Origin: an uncultured Collinsella sp.
GTDB lineage: Bacteria; Actinomycetota; Coriobacteriia; Coriobacteriales; Coriobacteriaceae
DNA length: 64,000 nt
Reading direction: 5' to 3'
NCBI GenBank assembly: GCA_900756765.1
Contig: CAAELE010000018.1
Span: forward strand, 19,171 to 83,170
The notes below the pieces were generated by a model. The model did not search any database, was not told the DNA's origin, and saw only the letters and a list, made by a program, of their open reading frames with translations. Position numbers and translations under genes: made by a program. Of this stretch, positions 25,307 through 34,053 are shown piece by piece; within the stretch, counting starts at the first letter, position 1, and each line of letters opens with the position of its first letter.

Positions 25307-26800
25307 TTACCAGCTCTCGTGATAGGCCATAATCGACCGACATGGGTACCCTTCGGAGCCGCATTCCGCAGACGCTACGACCTTTCCGTCTTTATAAAAC
25401 TCGACGTACCAAACGTACGTTGCCGCCCCCTCCCAATAGCTTGGCTTATCAGCGACCTTGTACGCAATAGAGGCGTCATCTAGCACAATCAACTCGCGCT
25501 TGGCGTTTGCAATGAACGCATCCATGTCGGCGATCACGCCATCGCCGCGCGCAGCGGCCTCCCCATCGTCGCTGCTATCGGATGCCGCTTCAGATGGTGC
25601 TTGAGATACGCCAGATCGATCGTCCGCAGTGCCAGAACCGTCCTTCAAAGAGCTCTCCGAATGCTCCACCCCTTTGAATGCCTTCCACATATCGCTGCTT
25701 GCGGACGGCATTTCAATGTCGGCCTCTGGATACTTCCCGGCAACCTCATCAAGAATTTTGCACGCTTCCTCACGCCCCTGGACCATCGCCTCCTGCGGTT
25801 TGCCACCATCCTCAACGGTCCTCACCAAGTAGGCGCCATTCTGCCTATCGAATTCCTTATTTTGAATTTGCACCGCGTCTACGACCTCAGGACCCTTTGC
25901 AGTAAGCGAAATATAGAAATCTGCCTGGTTACAATCCTGACTACAAGTAAATTTAACGATGCCGTCCTTACAGACAGTAATGACTTGGCTCTCACCCTGA
26001 GCAATAAAACCGTCATACTGATTCGTCATATTGCTGGAGCCTTCTACCATCTCTGACGAAGGCATAACCGAAACAGCCGCTCCGTCAACAAAGCAGTAGG
26101 CACCCACAATCGCCGAAATATCGTTCTGCGCATCGACAAACCCAACAAGCAGCTCGTCAATTCCGTCGCCGTTCAAATCATCGAAAGCATAGTAGTAGCT
26201 TAAAAAGCCGGGGGCAGTCTGGTTGTTATAAACGAATATCTGCCCCAGTCCAGAATCATCACCGCGCCCCTGGGCCCAGTCGTCGTAGCTGGCAGCACCA
26301 GCCCCCTTCCGCTCGCAATAGCTCGCAAAGTCCTCGTAACGCGCAACCACGCCCTCGTAAGCCCTGCGTGCTTTCTTGTTTGTTGCCGCGACCTTCTTTT
26401 TAGACGACTTCTCCTCGACTGCAGCCGGCTGCTCCTGCTGCTGCGCTTGAGGCAGCACAAAGGCTTCGTAAGCTTTGACCAGGGCGTAAGCGACACCAGC
26501 GGTAAAGATGATTGCTGCAAGAATGGTGACAAACGTAGGCACAGCAAAACGGCCGATCTGCCGACGCTGCATCATAAAGGCCGCAAAGGACATATGATCA
26601 GAGGGCGCCGGAGAAGGGCCCTCTGCGCGAGATACAGCAGGATCGCTTGTCGCTTTTCTATCAGCAGACGCCTTTGGTGTACCTGAAGGAAGCGGCTGCT
26701 GAGCATTCGCCGGCGCATCATCCACATCCAACGGTTTTCCGCATGCAGAACAGAATCGCGCCCCGTCTTTGATCTTTGCCCCGCAGCTTGCACAGTACAT
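25307..26800 (-). CDS. Zinc-ribbon membrane protein with extracytoplasmic domain
   Basis: 497 residues, ATG at 26800 behind GGGGG. It opens with a zinc ribbon (CASCGAKIKDGARFCSACG), then a disordered Pro/Ser linker, one membrane helix (about residues 80-104) and a long extracytoplasmic part. That part contains DDLNGDGIDELLVGF, a Ca-binding-like VCBS/FG-GAP type motif also found (DFDQDGQPELL) in the 30592-32211 protein. A Ser/Asp-rich linker precedes the C-terminal region. The function is unknown; the architecture suggests a sensor or assembly factor with a cytoplasmic zinc ribbon. Confidence 0.78.
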   Translation of the reverse strand: MYCASCGAKIKDGARFCSACGKPLDVDDAPANAQQPLPSGTPKASADRKATSDPAVSRAEGPSPAPSDHMSFAAFMMQRRQIGRFAVPTFVTILAAIIFTAGVAYALVKAYEAFVLPQAQQQEQPAAVEEKSSKKKVAATNKKARRAYEGVVARYEDFASYCERKGAGAASYDDWAQGRGDDSGLGQIFVYNNQTAPGFLSYYYAFDDLNGDGIDELLVGFVDAQNDISAIVGAYCFVDGAAVSVMPSSEMVEGSSNMTNQYDGFIAQGESQVITVCKDGIVKFTCSQDCNQADFYISLTAKGPEVVDAVQIQNKEFDRQNGAYLVRTVEDGGKPQEAMVQGREEACKILDEVAGKYPEADIEMPSASSDMWKAFKGVEHSESSLKDGSGTADDRSGVSQAPSEAASDSSDDGEAAARGDGVIADMDAFIANAKRELIVLDDASIAYKVADKPSYWEGAATYVWYVEFYKDGKVVASAECGSEGYPCRSIMAYHESW

Positions 26801-26949
26801 AAATCCCCCTAGAACTCCAGCATATCGAAACGATAGCCCACAGCCTGCAAACAGAAAAGGCCCAGGAGCAATTTGCTCGACTGTAAACCTTTTCTTTCAC
26901 CTTTCAAATTCGCCTGACCCCACGCGGAAGGCATGCGACGGGCTACTTG

Positions 26950-27567
26950 CTAGGCGCGAGCCATGTGCAGCTTGATTGCCTTGAAGATGATGTTGGCAAC
27001 CGAGGCAATAGGCCAGAGCGCCACGATCGTCATCGGAACCGATTCGGGAATAACAGGAACCGCCCCGTGAATCACACTGCCCAACCAGTAAAAAAGCATC
27101 AGAACCACGACAGGAAGGCCCGCGAGAACCACAAGCTCGATTAGCATAATCGTGATACCGATAATGCCGCTACCATAGACAAAGGGAAGCCTTACACCGC
27201 TGCGGTACAGCGAGATAATCACCTTCCAGGGACCAATCAGAAGCAGCGCCAGCGGAATCATATTGTTAAGTCCCAGCGAGCCACCTCCCAGCACGTAATT
27301 GAAAAAGAGCACATAGAGCAATGAAATCACCGCTGCTCGCCCAAGCGACCCGATGGACTCGTGAAGCGAATCCTGCAGGCAAGCAGCGGCCTCTGCATCC
27401 TCCGCCGCTTGAAACTGAGCCTCGACAGACTGGCTCTCAATCGGCTGGGCCTCGACGTAAATCGCATCCCCCACCGCGCTGGCCGCAGCCGCGACCGTAG
27501 GCGTTCCGCACACGCCGCAGAACTTGGCGCCGTCGTTAATCTCTGCTCCACACTGTTTGCAATGCAT
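26950..27567 (-). CDS. Zinc-ribbon multi-spanning membrane protein
   Basis: 205 residues, ATG at 27567 behind AAAGGA. The zinc ribbon (CKQCGAEINDGAKFCGVCG) is followed by an Ala-rich linker and about three or four membrane helices from residue 80 on (AAVISLLYVLFFNYVLGGG, PLALLLIGPWKVIISLY, IIGITIMLIELVVLAGLPVVVLMLFYW). No enzyme motif is visible. It is one of six zinc-ribbon proteins in this 13-kb block. Confidence 0.75.
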   Translation of the reverse strand: MHCKQCGAEINDGAKFCGVCGTPTVAAAASAVGDAIYVEAQPIESQSVEAQFQAAEDAEAAACLQDSLHESIGSLGRAAVISLLYVLFFNYVLGGGSLGLNNMIPLALLLIGPWKVIISLYRSGVRLPFVYGSGIIGITIMLIELVVLAGLPVVVLMLFYWLGSVIHGAVPVIPESVPMTIVALWPIASVANIIFKAIKLHMARA

Positions 27568-27706
27568 AATCGGGTCCTTTCTCGTTACCCCTTTTCTTGA
27601 CGATCACAAGATACGATTTGTCGTTTATCCGATATAGAGATTTTGACCGGGTAATTTTCCTAAACGTACTACGCTATTAAACCTGCAGCTAGAGACAGGG
27701 GTAACA

Positions 27707-29065
27707 ATGTTTGAGTTCTCCCAAACACGCACCGTTGAAGGTTCGATTCCGTTTAAGACAGTCAACCTCATAGAGAACGAACCCAATAGGCCCGTTGGCG
27801 AGGCCCAGCTTGTCTTTGAACTCTACATGCCCACCGAGCTGGCCGGCAACAAGAGCAACGAAGGGCCCGCACACAGCGAGCGCCATGCCGATCTGATCAG
27901 GCTGGCATCATGCATCGAACCCACCGCCGTTAAAGAGCAGCCCTTCCGCGCAAGCCTCTTTAACGTACTTGATTACGCCGAACAGACCGGGCCGCTTTTT
28001 GGCAAGCACGCAATAGAATCCGTACGCGATTGGGCCAATGCCGCGATGGCAGCACTTATTGCCATGCGCATCCAGGAATACCTCAACGGGAGCTGCACCA
28101 TCGCAAAGGTCTCCGCATTGGAAAGAATCGAGAAATCAGTGGTGACCTGCGCGGCAAACGGGTCATCCTTCAAGATCTACACCACTATCCTGAGGGCGGG
28201 CGGTGATTATACCGACTCATTCAAAAGCCTGCCCATCGTGCGCAAAATCGAATCCGATGCGGGATATTTCTACGCCTTTATGTTTATGATCGACGAGGAA
28301 GAATCTCTCGTTGCACTCAACGTGCTCTCTTTTGAACACGAGCTCACCGCCAATGACTTCAGTGTTTTGCAGGCGATGTTCTACATGGACGAAGACTCCA
28401 GCTCGGAGATTTCAGCGCGACTCAAGGTTAACAATAGCGAGGAGAGCTTCTATGTAATCGACCCTCAAGCAGATATCCAGGAGCGCCGAGAAGAACTTGA
28501 AAACGATGACCGCGATGCACTCACCGCTTTGGTGCAGGCGCTCGTGATCTCGCATCTCTCGGGCGCGCACGTGGATGTGTTCCAGGGTAACGAGTCCACA
28601 GGGTTCCTCTCCTTTGACAGCTATCTCTCGTGGCTCTGGTTTGATTTTTCACGCAAGCTGAGCACCGTCAAAATTGGCTATTGCGAGCAGTGCGGACGCG
28701 CCTATTCACTTGCCGGGCATCGTGGCGTCAAACGGCACTACTGCAGCGATCGATGCAAGACCGATGCCAAAAATGAGCGCACGCGCAAGGAGACGGCAAA
28801 GATACGCGAGTTGTTTGGAACGGGCACCAGCGTACGCGATATCGCCAACGAGATAGAACGTCCCGCGGCCTACGTGCGCTCGCAGCTCAATAAATGGACC
28901 AAGCTCAAGCACGATCTGGATGAAGACATTGAGTCAAACGGCTTTGACAGCTCCGAGCTACTCAAACGCTGCACCGCCGAGAGGCTCGATCTCAACAACC
29001 TCCTCAACGCCAAGCGCAAAAAGCAGATTCAGGACTATGCCAAACTCAAGCGCCTCGTTAAGTAG
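27707..29065 (+). CDS. Zinc-finger and helix-turn-helix protein, uncharacterised
   Basis: 452 residues, ATG at 27707 behind AGGGG. The first 320 residues have no motif I recognise. Then comes a treble-clef-like zinc finger (CEQCGRAYSLAGHRGVKRHYCSDRCKTDAKN) resembling the CGNR/CxxC...C...C fingers of bacterial regulators. It is followed by a basic helix-turn-helix-like stretch (RELFGTGTSVRDIANEIERPAAYVRSQLNKW). A DNA-binding regulator is the best guess. It is one of two plus-strand genes inside a minus-strand zinc-ribbon block, divergent from the zinc-ribbon gene at 26950. Confidence 0.65.
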   Translation: MFEFSQTRTVEGSIPFKTVNLIENEPNRPVGEAQLVFELYMPTELAGNKSNEGPAHSERHADLIRLASCIEPTAVKEQPFRASLFNVLDYAEQTGPLFGKHAIESVRDWANAAMAALIAMRIQEYLNGSCTIAKVSALERIEKSVVTCAANGSSFKIYTTILRAGGDYTDSFKSLPIVRKIESDAGYFYAFMFMIDEEESLVALNVLSFEHELTANDFSVLQAMFYMDEDSSSEISARLKVNNSEESFYVIDPQADIQERREELENDDRDALTALVQALVISHLSGAHVDVFQGNESTGFLSFDSYLSWLWFDFSRKLSTVKIGYCEQCGRAYSLAGHRGVKRHYCSDRCKTDAKNERTRKETAKIRELFGTGTSVRDIANEIERPAAYVRSQLNKWTKLKHDLDEDIESNGFDSSELLKRCTAERLDLNNLLNAKRKKQIQDYAKLKRLVK

Positions 29066-29110
29066 AAACGCTGTCATTTCCTTGCCGTCCGATTGACGGA
29101 TGGAAAGTTA

Positions 29111-29156
29111 CTCATATACGTGTTAGTAATATATATGTTAGTAATACGTATATGAG
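29111..29156 (+). promoter_or_regulatory. Long dyad with internal direct repeats before the DUF234 ATPase
   Basis: Perfect 11-base arms CTCATATACGT (29111-29121) and ACGTATATGAG (29146-29156) enclose two copies of GTTAGTAATA (29122-29131 and 29137-29146). It lies 11 bases before the ATG and is far more A+T-rich than its surroundings. Likely an autoregulatory operator overlapping the promoter. Confidence 0.55.
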
Positions 29157-29167
29157 CGAGGCACATC

Positions 29168-30550
29168 ATGTTTGTTGGACGTCGGAAAGAGCTTGAATCC
29201 CTGGAAACCGCCTATCAAAAGGGCTCCTTTCAGTTTGCCGTAGTCTATGGAAGGCGTCGCGTGGGTAAAACCAGCCTGCTTCGCGTCTTTACACAGGGCA
29301 AACCTCATGTGATCTTCTTTACCGGGCAGCAAACCGTTGCAAGCGAAAACCTCGCGCTGCTCAGCCGCGAGATACTTGGCGATAGCGCCGCAGGAGCAGC
29401 GTTCCCCTCTATCCAGGTTGCACTCGAATCCGTCTTCGAACACGCCAAGACAGAGCGAATCGTTCTGGTTATTGACGAGTATCCCTACCTCGCCGAGAGC
29501 GATCCGGGCATCTCTTCGTGCCTGCAAACGCTTATCGATCGACATAAAGACACGAGCAAGCTGTTCCTCGTACTCTGCGGGTCGTCCATGAGCTTTATGG
29601 AACACCAGGTACTAGGACACCAAAGCCCTCTTTATGGACGCCGCACCATGCAGCTGCGCATTGACCCGTTCACCATCTTCGACGTGGCGCTCATGCTTCC
29701 CGATGCACCCATCGAAAGAGTCATCGAGCTGTATTCCGTTGTTGGCGGGATGCCGCTCTATCTATCACAGCTCGATGGCGCGCGTTCCACCCAATGGAAC
29801 CTTGAGCATGCGCTGCTGCGTCAAGATGCGTTTTTGTATGCCGAACCCCAGAACTATCTGCTGCAAGAGGTCCGCAGCCCGGCTATCTACAATGCCGTCA
29901 TAACCGCCATTGCCAACGGCTATGTACGCTCCAAAGAGATTGCCGATGTTACCCACCTCGCAACACCACAGGTCGCGCGACTGCTCGACGCATTGATCGA
30001 GCTGCGAATCGTTGAGCGCGTCACGCCTGTTGTAAAGGCAACAAAACGTCAAGTAATCTATCGGATCTGCGATAACTTGTTTAGGTTTTGGTATCGTTTT
30101 GTTCCACAGTACGCGGGAACAATTGAGGAGGGGCTCGGAGCCGCTGTGGCCGCGCGTATCGCCAAGCATGATTTGTCCACCTTTGTGGGTCCTGCATTTG
30201 AAGAAGTGTGCCGCCAGTGGTTGATGCGTCAGGTTGTTGAGAGCGAGCTGGATGTGCTGCCCAAGGCAATCGGCTCTTGGTGGGGCACGAACCTGAACAC
30301 GCGCCGGCAAGAAGAGATTGACGTTGTGCTTGAGGACGCCGATGGGGAGCTCATCGTTGGCGAGTGCAAATGGAGAAACGAGCCCGTAGATACCGATGTT
30401 CTTGAAACACTCGAGCGGCGCAGCGCGCTGCTGGGTCGGCCGATCGAACAGTATTACTTGTTTAGCAAGAGTGGATTTACCAAAGCGTGTCAAAATAGAG
30501 CGGCTCAAGCAAGCAGCGCGAGGCTTGTTGGACTCGAGCAACTACTATAA
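29168..30550 (+). CDS. AAA ATPase with DUF234 nuclease-like C-terminus
   Basis: 460 residues. Walker A is GRRRVGKTS near residue 28 and Walker B is IVLVIDEYPYLAES near residue 98; a sensor-like segment (LVLCGSSMSFME) follows. A winged-helix segment (EIADVTHLATPQVARLLDALIEL) precedes DUF234, which has a PD-(D/E)XK-like core (RRQEEIDVVLED..GELIVGECKW). This family is common in archaea and anaerobic bacteria, often next to A+T-rich dyads and often horizontally acquired. Its role is not established; defence or mobile-element origin is possible. It converges with the zinc-ribbon operon ending at 30592. Confidence 0.85.
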   Translation: MFVGRRKELESLETAYQKGSFQFAVVYGRRRVGKTSLLRVFTQGKPHVIFFTGQQTVASENLALLSREILGDSAAGAAFPSIQVALESVFEHAKTERIVLVIDEYPYLAESDPGISSCLQTLIDRHKDTSKLFLVLCGSSMSFMEHQVLGHQSPLYGRRTMQLRIDPFTIFDVALMLPDAPIERVIELYSVVGGMPLYLSQLDGARSTQWNLEHALLRQDAFLYAEPQNYLLQEVRSPAIYNAVITAIANGYVRSKEIADVTHLATPQVARLLDALIELRIVERVTPVVKATKRQVIYRICDNLFRFWYRFVPQYAGTIEEGLGAAVAARIAKHDLSTFVGPAFEEVCRQWLMRQVVESELDVLPKAIGSWWGTNLNTRRQEEIDVVLEDADGELIVGECKWRNEPVDTDVLETLERRSALLGRPIEQYYLFSKSGFTKACQNRAAQASSARLVGLEQLL

Positions 30551-30586
30551 GAAAGGGGCTTGGAAACAGTTTTCCAAGCCCCTTTC
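30551..30586. terminator. Bidirectional terminator
   Basis: Perfect 16-base arms GAAAGGGGCTTGGAAA (30551-30566) and its complement (30571-30586) with loop CAGT, then AGTTTTTATT. It sits between the convergent DUF234 ATPase and zinc-ribbon genes and can serve both. Confidence 0.85.
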
Positions 30587-30591
30587 AGTTT

Positions 30592-32211
30592 TTATTCGAT
30601 TCCCACCTTTTTGAGCGTATCTTTGGTGACTTCCGCAACTCGATTGGGATCGACGTGGGATTCCCCCGAAATAGAGCCGTAACCTGAGGTTGAAAAATCA
30701 AAGAAGTAGTATGTCCGGTAATTGTGCCCATAGCCAAATTGCTGATATAGGGCATTATAGTCCGTCTCGGAAATGTCCTTGCCCTCCGACGCATAATAGT
30801 ATTCGTAGCCATTGCCCTCGCTCGGCGCAACTCCCCAGGACTCGTAGTTGCTTACAAGCGAAAAAACATCGCATTTCTTGCCGTATACCGAAGTATTGTC
30901 CCCAGCCAAAGCCTGCCTGCCAGCAAGCAATGCCGTAATCGCATTGCTCATCTCATATGTACTTTGGCTTACGAGGATGCTGCCGTCATCCGCTTTAATC
31001 AGCGGAAGAAACATCGTTCCTCCGTTGCTGTTATCAAGCCAATTTTGACTGTAAAGCCTCTTGACGCCACCATCAGCTGCTGACCAAACCTCTACGGTGT
31101 AGGACTTCTGAAGTCCCTCTATATCTCCATTCCAAGCGCTCTTTAATTCGTCATCGCTCATACCGTTCGCAACGGTCAAGAGCTCAGGCTGGCCATCCTG
31201 ATCAAAATCAACGAGGTCGACAAGACAAAGCCCCCGCATCGCATAGACAGAATCAGTCGCCTCAACAATTCGTGGCTCTCCATAGCACGCGAGATATTCC
31301 TGGCACTTTTGCTTGTAAGCGGCATACGCAGCGGTATTGTCCGCAGCGGCGCCTCCATCCTTCTTGTCGCCTTCGCCTGTCTTTGTATCGTCCTCGTTGG
31401 CCTTAGGCACCTCGAGGGAAACCTCTTTTACGGCATCAGTGGATTTAGAGTTATCGACGACTTTGACGGGAATGCTCCACTCGACTTTTGACTTGGAGTC
31501 CCTAACGGTGAGGGTATATTTTCCCGGTTTGATATCGGGAAACTGGCTTACCGTGAAGCCCTCGTCACCCTTAACCTCAGCATTGGTGCTGTAACCGTTG
31601 TCGCCGTTCAGGGTCACCGAGTACTTCTTGATCTTCTCGCCCTTTGCGTCGGTCGGGGTAATCTTGGATTCTTGGGCCACCACGATGGCCTTGTCCTGGC
31701 CGTAATGGGCAACGTCGTCGCTGGACTTGCTAAAGAACAGCAGGTAGCTAAAGATGGCAATGGCTGCCAGGCCAACGATGATACCGACGATATAGAGCGC
31801 CTTGGGGTCCTTTTTCTGTGCGGATACATTCGCCGCAGGCGCAGGGGCTGGCGCCGCGACGGGCTTGGCGACCGGATTGCTCGGCTTTGGCCGGTCGGCG
31901 CGCACGGCTGGAATCGAAGGCGTTGCATCGGACGACACGTCGTCCTTGGGCCGGTCGTCTTCTTCGTCCGCTACGGGATCGCTCTCCACGGGCGACTTTT
32001 CCTCCCCCGCCTCGGCACCGGCGGAAGGCTCCTTCTCCGTTTCGTCACTAGCGAAAATCTCTTCCGCAGCCTCATTGATAACGGAAGGCTCTTCTGCCAC
32101 TTCGTTGCTGGCAGAGTTCAGCACCGCCTTTGCATCTTCGAGTGCATAGCCACACTCGGTGCAGTATCGCAAATCGCCATCAAGCTCAAATCCACAGTTG
32201 GGACAGAACAT
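30592..32211 (-). CDS. Zinc-ribbon membrane protein with VCBS-like ectodomain
   Basis: 539 residues, ATG at 32211, two bases after the stop of the upstream gene (TAACATG) with GGAGG inside that gene's end, so translation is coupled. It has a zinc ribbon (CPNCGFELDGDLRYCTECG), an acidic linker to about residue 125, one membrane helix (YIVGIIVGLAAIAIFSYLLFF), then an extracytoplasmic part. This part has an Ig-like stretch (KPGKYTLTVRDSKSKVEWSIPV) and a Ca-binding-like motif (VDFDQDGQPELLTV) shared with the 25307-26800 protein. Function unknown. Confidence 0.78.
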   Translation of the reverse strand: MFCPNCGFELDGDLRYCTECGYALEDAKAVLNSASNEVAEEPSVINEAAEEIFASDETEKEPSAGAEAGEEKSPVESDPVADEEDDRPKDDVSSDATPSIPAVRADRPKPSNPVAKPVAAPAPAPAANVSAQKKDPKALYIVGIIVGLAAIAIFSYLLFFSKSSDDVAHYGQDKAIVVAQESKITPTDAKGEKIKKYSVTLNGDNGYSTNAEVKGDEGFTVSQFPDIKPGKYTLTVRDSKSKVEWSIPVKVVDNSKSTDAVKEVSLEVPKANEDDTKTGEGDKKDGGAAADNTAAYAAYKQKCQEYLACYGEPRIVEATDSVYAMRGLCLVDLVDFDQDGQPELLTVANGMSDDELKSAWNGDIEGLQKSYTVEVWSAADGGVKRLYSQNWLDNSNGGTMFLPLIKADDGSILVSQSTYEMSNAITALLAGRQALAGDNTSVYGKKCDVFSLVSNYESWGVAPSEGNGYEYYYASEGKDISETDYNALYQQFGYGHNYRTYYFFDFSTSGYGSISGESHVDPNRVAEVTKDTLKKVGIE

Positions 32212-32212
32212 G

Positions 32213-33430
32213 TTAGTCCTCCTTATCGACTTTCACCGTTGTACCGTCCTTGACCTCATCAGGGGTTACTTCGGACCCCACTTGAGACTCATCATCCCAG
32301 GACGCAACCAAAATCTCGCAATTGCCGTCCGCAAAAGTACCGAGCTCATAGTCTTCGGTGTGATACACCAGTCCCTTGGATGTCACACACAAGCACGTTG
32401 AGCCCTTGATTGAATAGTCCGAAGAATTACTCCGCATGAGCATCGAATTGTAATCAGACGGATGTTCTCTGCCCATTTCCGTAAGATACGGCCAAACTGC
32501 CGAACTCATGGAACTGGCAAGATCCTCGGTATCAATGCCAAACATGTCCTGAGGACTAACAGTATCACCCGTATGCAAATCAAAAATAACACCAGTCACA
32601 ACCGTGCCGCCATGCGGACCCCATCCCGTCGAATAGCGCTCGTCACGGATACAGAAAAAGTTCTCATCCATGTACGTTACCGTAACGTTTCTCGATATGC
32701 AGGGAAATTCGCCGTCGGGGTACAACTCAGCATCTGATTGCTCATTATCTGATGCTCGATTTGTTCGCTCCGCGTCAATTTGAAGGGGCTCGAGAATCGC
32801 CTTGTTAATTTTGTCTGCAACGTCGTCTTTGGTGGAGCTCTTAAGTTGCGGATAGGACCATTCCATGTCCCTCCGCTCGCCCTGTTCGAGCATAGGGTCG
32901 ACCGGAGCAGACACCGTCAATGACTTTGCCTCCAACGTATAGACAACTTCTTCGACCGCTCTCTCGTCCTTCTTGGGCCTTTCGGTCGCTTGCTCCTGTT
33001 GCACGGATTGCTGCTGGAGATTGGGCTCAATGACGTTCTTGTAGAGCATGAAAGCAGCGTAAGCGATGCCTGCCGCGGCGATAAATGCGGCGATCATGAT
33101 AGCAAACTGCGGCACTAGGCGGTTACCGACCTGACAGCGTTGCATAAAGAAGTTGTACATCTGGGAGTGACCGCTATTCGCGGTCTTCGAGACCGGCTCG
33201 GGGCTCGGTTCTGCTGTGGACTCGGCATTCGCGGATCCTATCGCAGAGTCCGTTTCGGTATCTGTGGGTTCCATTATGACTTCAGCGGACGATGATTCTC
33301 GCTCCGACGGCTCGGCCTTGGGCCCCTCCTCGGCCGCAGTCTTGCCCGAGAGCCCACCCAAAGGCAGACCGCATTCGGTACAGAACCGCGCATCATCACC
33401 AATCTTGCTGCCACATTTGGGGCAAAACAT
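32213..33430 (-). CDS. Zinc-ribbon membrane protein with DUF3298-like domain
   Basis: 405 residues from ATG 33430 (MFCPKCGSK) behind AGAAGG; the frame continues to 33481 without support. Zinc ribbon (CPKCGSKIGDDARFCTECG), acidic linker, one membrane helix (about residues 105-130: FAIMIAAFIAAAGIAYAAFMLY), then an extracytoplasmic part. Its central part (SYPQLKSSTKDDVADKINKAI...SPQDMFGI) resembles the DUF3298/RsiV-type domain found in anti-sigma factors and PdaC-like proteins. Lysozyme- or envelope-sensing is a possibility by analogy only. It heads a two-gene operon. Confidence 0.78.
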   Translation of the reverse strand: MFCPKCGSKIGDDARFCTECGLPLGGLSGKTAAEEGPKAEPSERESSSAEVIMEPTDTETDSAIGSANAESTAEPSPEPVSKTANSGHSQMYNFFMQRCQVGNRLVPQFAIMIAAFIAAAGIAYAAFMLYKNVIEPNLQQQSVQQEQATERPKKDERAVEEVVYTLEAKSLTVSAPVDPMLEQGERRDMEWSYPQLKSSTKDDVADKINKAILEPLQIDAERTNRASDNEQSDAELYPDGEFPCISRNVTVTYMDENFFCIRDERYSTGWGPHGGTVVTGVIFDLHTGDTVSPQDMFGIDTEDLASSMSSAVWPYLTEMGREHPSDYNSMLMRSNSSDYSIKGSTCLCVTSKGLVYHTEDYELGTFADGNCEILVASWDDESQVGSEVTPDEVKDGTTVKVDKED

Positions 33431-33571
33431 GAACCTTCTTCTCCTATTCCTTTTACTCTCGCTGAGTCGTGAGTTACCCACGTGCCGTTTGTTTCGTAGT
33501 TTAACTATTTCTTAAACAAATCGATGGGTCACTTGAACAGACGCATACCCGCTCAAGCGACTCTATACCGG

Positions 33572-33870
33572 CTAGTTATCCTTGCTCACGTTGTAGGTGT
33601 CAGTATTAAAATTCCAGTTGGACAGGGATGCGTCCCCCTCGCAGTCCAAACCGACGCTCACCTGAAGCCGTCTTCATCCATCGAGACGGTAAAATCGCCA
33701 CTGCTATCTTTATCACGCTCACAGTTAACAGCCCTCTCATCTTTTGAAGACAGTCTGTATTTCAGCAACCGCACTGTTTCTGAAGCGTTATCCCATATTT
33801 CGTCTTCGATTAGTTTTACAACCAGAGAAAGGGTCATAGACATAGATCAGCCCCGGGACTCATCGATACG
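33572..33870 (-). pseudogene. Degraded small gene with a stop and a frameshift
   Basis: A minus-strand frame from 33843 (MSMTLSLVVKLIEDEIWDN) ends at SMDEDGFR at 33658. Upstream in the same frame lie a stop and MGNRIDESRG. Downstream, one frame over, sequence reads VSVGLDCEGDASLSNW and ends at a stop at 33572. The pieces together look like one former gene of about 100 codons. No family was recognised. A chance arrangement cannot be excluded. Confidence 0.35.
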
Positions 33871-33950
33871 ATTCCCCATAAACACGTAGCTTCTTTTCTG
33901 GGAATGGCACCCGTCACGCTATCCAGAGTCAGAAATCAAAGGGATATTAA

Positions 33951-33994
33951 AAGCCGCTTGGCGCACATATAATTCCATATGCCCCAAGCGGCTT
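33951..33994 (-). terminator. Hairpin downstream of purN
   Basis: AAGCCGCTTGG (33951-33961) and CCAAGCGGCTT (33984-33994) form an 11-base stem with a 22-base loop. On the minus strand the stem is followed by TTAATATC. It lies about 60 bases after the purN stop. Confidence 0.55.
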
Positions 33995-34053
33995 ATTCGA
34001 TTATTTAAGTCGTAAGTCCCAAAGAGCGCTCAGCGAACGCTCTTACACACGAG

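Noticed and set aside
33524..33889. Plus-strand frame of 121 codons
   Set aside because: No ribosome binding site or motif; the opposite strand shows more coding-like fragments.
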